A DNA stretch of 20,962 nt, from assembly GCA_026398545.1 (NCBI GenBank), contig JAPLSR010000444.1, positions 1 through 20,962 of the forward strand, in the 5' to 3' direction. Every line of letters begins with the position of its first letter. Position 1 is the first letter of the stretch. This DNA comes from Candidatus Sumerlaeota bacterium. Its GTDB lineage: Bacteria > Sumerlaeota > Sumerlaeia > MWCT01. The notes under the pieces were generated by a model. The model saw nothing but the letters and a program-made list of their open reading frames with translations. It did not search any database and had not been told where the DNA came from. Position numbers and translations under genes: made by a program. This document shows positions 14,962 to 20,962 of this stretch, in pieces.

Positions 14962-16386
14962 ATGATGAATCGCACCGAATCAGGTTCATATCGTGAAATA
15001 CTTTCCATTGCCCTGCCATTGGTGGTGTCCACAAGTTCCTACACCCTTATGCACTTCACAGACCGTATGTTTCTGAGCTGGTATTCGAACGACGCCCTTG
15101 CAGCCGCCCTCCCATCCGGCGTCACCAATTTTGCGTTCCTTTGTTTGTTTCTTGGCCCGACCTCCTATGTTTCCACATTTGTGGCGCAGTATTTCGGGGC
15201 TCAGGAATACCGCCGCATCGGAGCAATTGTCTGGCAGGGGATTTATTTCGCGCTGATTGCGGGAGCCCTGTTGATGGGCATCATCCCCTTTTCACTGCAC
15301 CTCTTCCGCCTGATAAACCACCCCGGCAACCTGCCCATCCTTGAGGCTTCCTATTTTGAAATCCTGTGCTATGGATTTATTTTTAATCTCCTCTCATCCG
15401 TCCTGTCTGGATTTTTCATCGGGCTGGGTCGCACGAGGATTGTGATGATTGTAAATATGTTTGCCGCCGGACTGAACATCGTTCTGGATTATGCCTGGAT
15501 ATTCGGGAAGTGGGGATTTCCCCGATGGGGCATCCAGGGCGCCGCCTGGGCGACAGTCCTTTCCGTTGTTACCGCAACATTGATTTTTATCTTCCTTTAT
15601 CTCTCGCACGAATACCGTAAGCTTTACGATACAATTGCGGGATACCGGTTAAATAAGAATCTTCTTTTCAGACTTCTGCGATACGGTCTTCCCAGCGGGG
15701 TGCAATTCTTTCTGGATATTGCCGCCTTTACAATATTTGTGCTTTTAGTGGGACGTCTTGGGAAGGTGGAGCTGGCGGCAACAAACATCGCATTTAACAT
15801 CAACACAATCGCCTTCATGCCGATGCTTGGCTTCGGAACGGCAGCCACCATCCTTGTGGGGCAATATCTGGGGAGAAATAAACCGGAGGTTGCGGCGCGG
15901 AGTGTCCGCCGCGTCTTCATCATCACCATTGCATACATGAGCCTGATTGCGTTCACTTATATATTTTTCCCCGGGGTTTATGTCGTGCTGTATGGTTCAA
16001 AGGAGAATGCCGCACTTCTTGTGGACATTCGCCGTATGAGCAAAATCCTTCTCCAATTCGTTGCATTTTACAGCTTTTTTGATTCATTCAATATCATATT
16101 TTGCTCCGCCATACGGGGTGCAGGTGATACACGGTTCATCATGTGGGTTTCCGTCCTCGGTTCCATTTTTGTTGTCATCATCCCGAGTTATGTCACGTGT
16201 GTCGTGTATAAGGGGAGCATTTTTCTTGCATGGTCCTTTTTCACATTTTATGTGGTCTTTGTGGGTGTGATTTTTCTTTTACGCTATCGGGGCGGGAAAT
16301 GGAAGGCGATGCGGGTGATAGAGATGCCGCCTGCGCCGCTCTCCATGGCGCCGGGGGATATTGCCGAGTCGGAGATTTTGCTGTAA
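14962..16386 (+). CDS. MATE-family multidrug/cation efflux transporter
   Basis: 474 residues. It is an inner-membrane antiporter of the MATE/NorM/DinF superfamily, exporting organic cations or metabolites against Na+ or H+. There are about twelve hydrophobic segments in two halves, with an amphipathic N-terminus (REILSIALPLVVSTSSYTLM). The family-typical D in FTDRMFLSW (first helix), the GLGRTRIVMIVN and IRGAGDTRFIMWVS turns after helices 4 and 10, and NIVLDYAWIF support the call. ATG 14962 is chosen over the in-frame GTG at 14944 because GGGGAAGGA lies seven bases upstream of it. It stands alone, convergent with dnaJ; its substrate cannot be predicted. Confidence 0.93.
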   Translation: MMNRTESGSYREILSIALPLVVSTSSYTLMHFTDRMFLSWYSNDALAAALPSGVTNFAFLCLFLGPTSYVSTFVAQYFGAQEYRRIGAIVWQGIYFALIAGALLMGIIPFSLHLFRLINHPGNLPILEASYFEILCYGFIFNLLSSVLSGFFIGLGRTRIVMIVNMFAAGLNIVLDYAWIFGKWGFPRWGIQGAAWATVLSVVTATLIFIFLYLSHEYRKLYDTIAGYRLNKNLLFRLLRYGLPSGVQFFLDIAAFTIFVLLVGRLGKVELAATNIAFNINTIAFMPMLGFGTAATILVGQYLGRNKPEVAARSVRRVFIITIAYMSLIAFTYIFFPGVYVVLYGSKENAALLVDIRRMSKILLQFVAFYSFFDSFNIIFCSAIRGAGDTRFIMWVSVLGSIFVVIIPSYVTCVVYKGSIFLAWSFFTFYVVFVGVIFLLRYRGGKWKAMRVIEMPPAPLSMAPGDIAESEILL

Positions 16387-16462
16387 TGAGAAATACTAAG
16401 AATCTCTAAAAATATGGGATGCACCATCCGCCTGAGGTGGATGTGGTGTTACATTCATTCTG

Positions 16463-17620
16463 TTATGGATTTTTAAATATATCTTTCGCCATATCGTTGA
16501 GAGAGTCTTTAAATCGTTCAAAGAATCCCCTGTCGTCTGTTGCGGCATGTTGTTTTTCAATCTCTGCAAACTCTTTGAGGATTTCTTTTTGTCTGGCAGT
16601 GAGTCTGGTGGGCGTTTTGATGATGACCCGAACATGCTGGTCGCCGCAGGCAACCTCGTTGCGTGGCATCCCCTTGCCCTTCAGGCGCAAAACTTCATGC
16701 GTCTGTGTTCCGGAGGGGATTTTAAGCATGGCGGGACCGTGTAGGGTCGGCACATCTATTTCGCTCCCAAGAGCCGCCTGGATAAAGGAGATGGGCACCT
16801 CGCAATAAATGTCATCATCCTTGCGTTTAAAGAAGTCGTGTTCCTCAACGGAAATGTAGAGCAAAAGGTCGCCCCTGGGTCCGCCCTGGGGACCGACCTC
16901 CCCTTCGCCGCGGAGGACCAGTTCCATCCCTGAGTCCACACCCTTTGGAATTTTGAGCTTGATGGAGACCTTTTTTTCAACACGTCCATCGCCATCGCAG
17001 GTCGGGCAGGGTTTATCAACGATTTTACCCGCCCCGTGACAGCGGTTACAGGTTGTTGAAAGGCTGAAGAATCCCTCAATGACCCTGACCTGGCCTGTCC
17101 CACGACAGCGCGGACAGTTATTGACTTTTGCGCCCTCTGCCAGACCTGACCCCTTGCATTTGTCGCATATTTCAAGGCGCTTGAGGGTGATTTCCGCCTC
17201 CTTGCCCTTAAATGCCTCCTCAAGGGTGAGGCTGTACTGGATGCGGATGTTGCGGCCTTTATTGACCTGGCGGCGTTCGCGTTGTGCGCCGAAGCCGGTG
17301 CCGAAGAAGGTGCCCAGAAGGTCGCCAAAGATGTCCTCAAAATCTCCGAAGTGCGAGAAGTTCTCCCAGGAAAAACCTCCGGGTGAGAAGGCACTGCTGA
17401 CTGCCTCATGGCCATAGCGGTCATACCGGGCGCGTTTTTCCGGGTCGGACAAAACCTCGTATGCCTCGGATGCCTCTTTAAATTTCTCTTCGGCATTCTT
17501 ATCGCCCGGATTGCGGTCGGGGTGATATTGGAGGGCAAGCCGCCGGTAAGCCTTCTTTATAGCCGCCTCGCCAGCATCTGCTGAAACGCCAAGAACTTCG
17601 TAATAATCTCTTTTGGTCAT
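16463..17620 (-). CDS. dnaJ: Chaperone DnaJ (Hsp40), type I
   Basis: 385 residues from ATG 17620 (MTKRDYYEVLG, the usual start; the in-frame ATG at 17650 adds a tail unlike the family). The J domain has HPD at 33-35. A short G/F-rich linker follows (FSPGGFSWENF...GTGFGAQ). Then come four CxxCxGxG zinc-finger repeats (CDKCKGSG, CPRCRGTG, CNRCHGAG, CPTCDGDG) and the substrate-binding domains. It is the co-chaperone that stimulates DnaK ATPase; no dnaK or grpE is next to it. The start lacks a purine-rich Shine-Dalgarno: a run of eight T lies directly upstream. No CIRCE element is seen. Confidence 0.95.
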   Translation of the reverse strand: MTKRDYYEVLGVSADAGEAAIKKAYRRLALQYHPDRNPGDKNAEEKFKEASEAYEVLSDPEKRARYDRYGHEAVSSAFSPGGFSWENFSHFGDFEDIFGDLLGTFFGTGFGAQRERRQVNKGRNIRIQYSLTLEEAFKGKEAEITLKRLEICDKCKGSGLAEGAKVNNCPRCRGTGQVRVIEGFFSLSTTCNRCHGAGKIVDKPCPTCDGDGRVEKKVSIKLKIPKGVDSGMELVLRGEGEVGPQGGPRGDLLLYISVEEHDFFKRKDDDIYCEVPISFIQAALGSEIDVPTLHGPAMLKIPSGTQTHEVLRLKGKGMPRNEVACGDQHVRVIIKTPTRLTARQKEILKEFAEIEKQHAATDDRGFFERFKDSLNDMAKDIFKNP

Positions 17621-17735
17621 ATTGGAAAAAAAACGCGAACAAAAAAGCATGAAGAACTGTCAGTGAAAAAAACCGTATATGATTATGCGGACATGCTCAC
17701 CGTATGCAAGGGTAAAAATTTCTGGATAATAATTC

Positions 17736-17762
17736 CCCGGAGTGATGAATAAATCATCCGGG
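17736..17762. promoter_or_regulatory. Inverted repeat between dnaJ and the sigma-factor unit
   Basis: CCCGGA-g-TGAT (17736-17746) and ATCATCCGGG (17753-17762) pair over ten bases with one bulged G and a six-base loop GAATAA. No T-run follows on either strand, so it is not a terminator. Its place in the divergent 201-base gap suggests an operator or transcript hairpin; it is not CIRCE. Confidence 0.45.
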
Positions 17763-17821
17763 TGATGCGTATTGTAGTATGGAGGCAGGGATTCCAATAT
17801 TTTAAGTGGGGAGGAAATAGA

Positions 17822-18136
17822 ATGGTTGATGAAAAAGAATCTCAGGTGCGGTCTGTTGAGGCTTATAATATCGGTCGGCGGGTGGGGTTCGGGATATCCG
17901 CATTGGCGCTCAGTATAGTGGCTTACCTGAGCCTGCTTGGTCTGGAGAAGGCAGTCCTTGCCATTGTCCTTGGAGCCCTGGCACTGCGCGGGATGAAGCA
18001 AGGCACCCTTGCAAGGCGGTTAGGATTTATCTCCATCATTCTAAGCGCAATTTTTATCATTACGTTTTTTGTTGTGATGTTCCTGTTCTGGGATAAAGTT
18101 AAAGAATTTATCATATTATTGCGGAAAATCTCGTGA
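17822..18136 (+). CDS. Small DUF4190-like membrane protein
   Basis: 104 residues from ATG 17822, which has GGGGAGGA seven bases upstream; an earlier in-frame ATG at 17762 lacks one. After a polar N-terminus (1-20) come two hydrophobic hairpin segments (~22-56, ISALALSIVAYLSLLG and VLAIVLGALALRGMK) and a third (~67-91, LGFISIILSAIFIITFFVV). The sequence ALALRGMKQGTLARRLGF between them matches the DUF4190 pattern of ALR.IK..G...G. Function unknown. It is 30 bases before the ECF sigma gene and so probably in its operon, possibly as a regulon member or part of the signalling unit. Confidence 0.75.
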   Translation: MVDEKESQVRSVEAYNIGRRVGFGISALALSIVAYLSLLGLEKAVLAIVLGALALRGMKQGTLARRLGFISIILSAIFIITFFVVMFLFWDKVKEFIILLRKIS

Positions 18137-18166
18137 TAGCGTTTAAAAAAAAGCGATAATGGTACG

Positions 18167-18679
18167 ATGGGTATATTTTCTCACGTATCCGAAGATGAGT
18201 TTCGGCGATGGATTGAGCCGTTGCTTGAGCGCGCCGGTGGATATGCCTTCTCCATTGTTCGGAACCGTGAAGATGCGGAGGATGCAATTCAGGAGGCGCT
18301 CTTGAAGGCTTATTTGAATATGAGCCGTTATGAGCGTTCGCGAAGCTTCAAGGGGTGGTGGTTCGCCATTATTCGCAACTGTTGCCTTGACCTTCTTCGT
18401 AAAAGGGTCAGAAGACCCGCCACCGTGGCAGTTGACCCGCCTGAATTGCCTTCTTCAGGAAATGATGCGCATGGTGGTATGGAACGGAGTGATGAACTGG
18501 TCTGGGCTCTGAATCAATTGACGCCCGTGCACCGCGAAATTATCGAATTGCGTTACTTTGGAGATTGTTCTTATTCGGAAATTGCCGAGGCGCTGGGTAT
18601 TCCGGAGGGAACCGTAATGTCGCGCCTGCATTCGGCGCGGCAGGCATTGGCTGCCATTTATAGAAAGGATAAGAAATGA
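18167..18679 (+). CDS. ECF-type RNA polymerase sigma factor
   Basis: 170 residues. Region 2 is at ~22-82: YAFSIVRNREDAEDAIQEAL, with core-binding and -10 recognition in WWFAIIRNCCLDLLRKR. A short linker (85-105) follows. Region 4 is at ~115-165: LTPVHREIIELRYFGDCSYS followed by EIAEALGIPEGTVMSRLHSA, the -35-binding helix-turn-helix. This is the two-domain layout of extracytoplasmic-function sigma factors that direct polymerase to a small regulon. No clear Shine-Dalgarno precedes ATG 18167. The downstream anti-sigma-like gene overlaps by ATGA, implying tight co-translation. I could not identify an autoregulated ECF promoter upstream. Confidence 0.95.
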   Translation: MGIFSHVSEDEFRRWIEPLLERAGGYAFSIVRNREDAEDAIQEALLKAYLNMSRYERSRSFKGWWFAIIRNCCLDLLRKRVRRPATVAVDPPELPSSGNDAHGGMERSDELVWALNQLTPVHREIIELRYFGDCSYSEIAEALGIPEGTVMSRLHSARQALAAIYRKDKK

Positions 18680-19059
18680 AACCTGTTGACCCCACAGAGA
18701 TTTCAGCGCTTCTTGATGGTAAACTTTCGCCGGAGGATGCCGACCGCGTCCGACGTGCGCTCGCTGAGGATAGCTCATTGCGACGTGAATATGAGGAGCT
18801 TGCGGCTCTGGATGCCGAATTGAAGGCATCGGCGCGGGCGGCGATGTTCCTGCCGGAAGTCGTGCTTCCGAAAGGGTCGAAAGATATTCGTCTTAATGTT
18901 CCTTTGCTGGTATTAATCCTTGTAGCATTGCGTTTTGGCATAAAGGCAACGCCGCTGTTCATAGGCGGTATTGTAGAGATAGTGTTCCTGTGTATTCTTC
19001 TCGGGTGGGGATTACAATATTTGCTGAAGGCTTCCGAACGCGACATCCAGTTATGGTAA
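18676..19059 (+). CDS. Membrane anti-sigma factor-like protein
   Basis: 127 residues, translationally coupled to the sigma gene (ATGA, 18676-18679). Residues 6-55 (ISALLDGKLSPEDADRVRRA and on through SLRREYEELAALDAELKA) look like the N-terminal anti-sigma helices that clamp an ECF factor. Two membrane segments follow at ~73-88 and 92-117, with a short C-terminus. It has no His/Cys zinc motif: the only cysteine, C106, lies in a membrane helix. A zinc-redox mechanism is therefore unlikely; control by a membrane signal or proteolysis is more plausible. There is almost no periplasmic domain. The assignment rests on context plus the N-terminal pattern. Confidence 0.8.
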   Translation: MKPVDPTEISALLDGKLSPEDADRVRRALAEDSSLRREYEELAALDAELKASARAAMFLPEVVLPKGSKDIRLNVPLLVLILVALRFGIKATPLFIGGIVEIVFLCILLGWGLQYLLKASERDIQLW

Positions 19060-19131
19060 ATTAAATAGTAGACTCAATTTTCAGAGCATTAAATTCAGCG
19101 TTCTCGGCGTGAAATTATCCAAGGATTTTGG

Positions 19132-20532
19132 TTAAATATGGATGCTGAGGCCGTAAATGGACTCACATGCCTCCGCTATACCTTCGGAATAGGTGGGATG
19201 CGCATGGATGACGTCCATGAGGTCGTCTGCTTTTAATTTTTGGCGAATGGCAACGGCAAATTCGTGAATCATTTCTGGTGCGCCTTCGCCAAGGAGATGC
19301 GCTCCGATGATGCGTCCGGTTTTTTTTTCCACAATCACACGTATAAGCCCCTCCGCCTCGTCCGAGGCAATGGCTTTGCCAAGCGCCCTGTATGGAAATT
19401 CCCCCCCCGCCGCCTCTATCCCCCGCTTTTCCGCCTCTTTTTCAGAAAGTCCGACGGTCGCTGAGGGTGGGTCGGTGAAGATACATGAGGGCACAATATC
19501 CTCCCTCAGAGGCGGATGTTCATGCCCTGTTGCGTCCTCAGCGGCGATGATGCCCTGATAGGACGCCACATGCGCCAGCTGCCAGAGCCCGGTCATATCC
19601 CCGATGGCGTAAATGTCGGGGATATTTGTCCGCATTTTTTCATCTGTGGCGACGCCCCGTCCCTGACAGGAAAGGACAATCCCCGCCTCTTCAAGACCCA
19701 GACCGCCGGTCAGGGGTTTTCTGCCGATGGAGATGAGCGCCTTATCCGCCGATACGCTCTCGCCTTTATCAAATACCGCAAGAACGCCATTATTCACCCT
19801 GTCATGGGCAATACTTTTAAGGGCGGCATTTGTCATGAGTGCGATGCCCGCCTTTTTCATCAGGGATTCAAGGCGGCTGATGATGACAGCATCGAGAGTT
19901 GTTAATGCAAGTATGGATGGGAGGGCTTCGATAAGGGTTATTTTCACCCCGAAGGCGGCAAAAAGCATGGCAAATTCACAGCCGATGACACCCCCGCCCA
20001 CAATAATGAGCGAGCCGGGCAGACTCTCCCATGAAAGGGCATCATCGCTGGTCACAATCCGATTGTGGTCGATGGGGAAGGATGGAATGGATGAGGTTTC
20101 CGCCCCTGCGGCAAGGATGATTTTATCAGCCTGAATGACCTCTGTTTTGTCAGGGATTTCAACGCCAATCTTCCGGGCATTCAGGAGGCGCGCAGTGCCC
20201 CGCACTAGATTGACACTGTTTTTTTTCAGGAGGAGCTCAATTCCCCGCCGGAGCTGGGCGACGACTGCGTCCTTGCGCCGAACCACGGTCTGCCAGTCAA
20301 AAGTGACATTGCCTGTGGAGAATCCCCACCGGCTGACTGTTTGCAGGATATGGAAGCGTTTTGCGGCGCTTATGAGGGCTTTAGACGGGATACATCCTCG
20401 GTTCAGGCATGTGCCGCCAACGGAATCTTTTTCAATCAGAGTGATGCTGGCGCCGCGCCTTGCCGCCCTGATTGCGGCGACATATCCGCCCGGTCCCGCC
20501 CCTATGATAGCAATCTGGCAATGTTCCGTCAC
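19132..20532 (-). CDS. lpdA: Dihydrolipoyl dehydrogenase (E3)
   Basis: 466 residues. The flavoprotein reoxidises dihydrolipoamide with NAD+ in 2-oxoacid dehydrogenase complexes or the glycine cleavage system. The FAD-binding GAGPGGYVAAIRAA (11-24), redox disulfide GGTCLNRGCIPSK (C42, C47), NAD-binding GGGVIGCEFA, the FAD-contacting IYAIGDMTG and the catalytic HPTYSE (H445, E450) are all present. The start is GTG at 20532, overlapping the rpmE stop as GTGA. No E1/E2 genes are adjacent, so the partner complex is unknown. It is distinguished from mercuric or glutathione reductase by the C-terminal HPTYSE and the length. Confidence 0.95.
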   Translation of the reverse strand: MTEHCQIAIIGAGPGGYVAAIRAARRGASITLIEKDSVGGTCLNRGCIPSKALISAAKRFHILQTVSRWGFSTGNVTFDWQTVVRRKDAVVAQLRRGIELLLKKNSVNLVRGTARLLNARKIGVEIPDKTEVIQADKIILAAGAETSSIPSFPIDHNRIVTSDDALSWESLPGSLIIVGGGVIGCEFAMLFAAFGVKITLIEALPSILALTTLDAVIISRLESLMKKAGIALMTNAALKSIAHDRVNNGVLAVFDKGESVSADKALISIGRKPLTGGLGLEEAGIVLSCQGRGVATDEKMRTNIPDIYAIGDMTGLWQLAHVASYQGIIAAEDATGHEHPPLREDIVPSCIFTDPPSATVGLSEKEAEKRGIEAAGGEFPYRALGKAIASDEAEGLIRVIVEKKTGRIIGAHLLGEGAPEMIHEFAVAIRQKLKADDLMDVIHAHPTYSEGIAEACESIYGLSIHI

Positions 20533-20747
20533 TTCTTGGGGGAATCCTTCTCCTGCCCGTAGCGTTTCATATATTTTTCAACGCGTCCGGCGCTGTCCAA
20601 CAGTTTCTGCTTGCCCGTGAAGAAGGGATGGCAGGCGGAGCAGATTTCAATCTTCTGTTCGGGTTTGGTAGAGCGGGTCTTGATGACATTTCCGCAGGCG
20701 CAGGTGATTGTTGCCTCCACATATTTTGGGTGGATGTCAGATTTCAT
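20529..20747 (-). CDS. rpmE: Large ribosomal subunit protein bL31 (zinc type)
   Basis: 72 residues from ATG 20747 (MKSDIHPKYVEATITCACGN). This start is preferred over ATG 20762 because GAGGAA lies upstream at proper spacing and bL31 normally begins at this point. Zinc-ligand cysteines C16, C18, C36 and C39 are present, together with CHPFFTGKQK, so this is the C+ form rather than the zinc-independent paralogue. It lies 53 bases downstream of rho and overlaps lpdA by GTGA, so ribosomal protein and E3 are co-translated. Confidence 0.95.
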   Translation of the reverse strand: MKSDIHPKYVEATITCACGNVIKTRSTKPEQKIEICSACHPFFTGKQKLLDSAGRVEKYMKRYGQEKDSPKK

Positions 20748-20800
20748 TTTTTTGTTCCTCATTTTTCAGCATTGAAATAAAACGGGGACTATAACTGCCG

Positions 20801-20962
20801 TCACTCATTCATTGTGTCAAGAAATTCTGTATTGGTTTCTCTTTTTTTGAGGCGTTCCAGCAGGAATTCCATCGACTCCACGGTGCCCAGTTCATTCAGG
20901 ACTTTACGCAGGAGCCAGATGCGGCTCAGGGTCTTTTCGCTCAGGAGGAGCTCCTCCTTGCG
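20801..20962 (-). CDS. rho: Transcription termination factor Rho, C-terminal end (partial)
   Basis: 53 codons run in from the right edge and end with TGA at 20801-20803. The text RKEELLLSEKTLSRIWLLRK, then VLNELGTVESMEFLLERLKK and a final DTMNE, matches the C-terminal helices of Rho, where RIW..RK.L...G..EA..FLL..L..T..N.EFL..M is conserved. The ATPase and RNA-binding domains lie outside the window. The rho-rpmE order on one strand is common in bacteria and supports the call. Confidence 0.93.
   Translation of the reverse strand, partial: RKEELLLSEKTLSRIWLLRKVLNELGTVESMEFLLERLKKRETNTEFLDTMNE

Noticed and set aside
16390..16462. Possible terminator between MATE and dnaJ (CACCATCCGCC / GGTGGATGTGGTG)
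   Set aside because: The stem has a bulge and the T-run is displaced on both strands; too weak to list as a terminator.

Overview
The window is about 21 kb of a bacterial chromosome, most likely from an uncultured, Gram-negative-type organism. This is inferred from ordinary housekeeping genes (aroE, aroC, aroK, dnaJ, lpdA, rpmE, rho), Shine-Dalgarno-led starts, short ATGA/GTGA gene overlaps and a very large secreted protein. I cannot name a phylum from the sequence. There are no rRNA, tRNA or CRISPR signals.

Left edge (1-1164): a minus-strand GAF-domain protein whose continuation, the start of an HD-GYP domain, lies in another frame. One missing base near 165/166 separates them. An AT-rich 421-base divergent intergenic region follows. 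It carries a candidate promoter overlapped by three 15-bp tandem repeats and a possible short leader ORF.

1165-7914: one 2249-residue secreted protein. It is built from degenerate ~60-residue beta-type repeats, a tryptophan-rich module, and C-terminal Ig-like/ASH-like domains. Base composition changes along the gene. A strong intrinsic terminator follows it.

8087-12993: a plus-strand operon of shikimate-pathway genes (aroE, aroC, aroK), then an M16 zinc peptidase and an AAC(3)-type N-acetyltransferase-family protein coupled to it by a 4-base overlap.

12994-14943: an accessory patch, mostly minus strand and AT-richer. It holds a cysteine-rich putative zinc protein, two decayed gene remnants that a routine ORF scan would miss, and an intact DUF4160/DUF2442 pair. 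Two copies of a diverged 36-bp repeat bracket that pair. It looks like toxin-antitoxin/mobile debris between core operons.

14962-19059: a MATE efflux transporter, then dnaJ convergent to it. Divergent from dnaJ is a three-gene unit: a DUF4190-like small membrane protein, an ECF sigma factor and a membrane anti-sigma-like protein, the last two coupled by ATGA.

19132-20962: on the minus strand, in transcription order, the end of rho, then rpmE (bL31) and lpdA (dihydrolipoyl dehydrogenase), the last two overlapping by GTGA. The least described items are the giant repeat protein with its leader region and the contents of the accessory patch.
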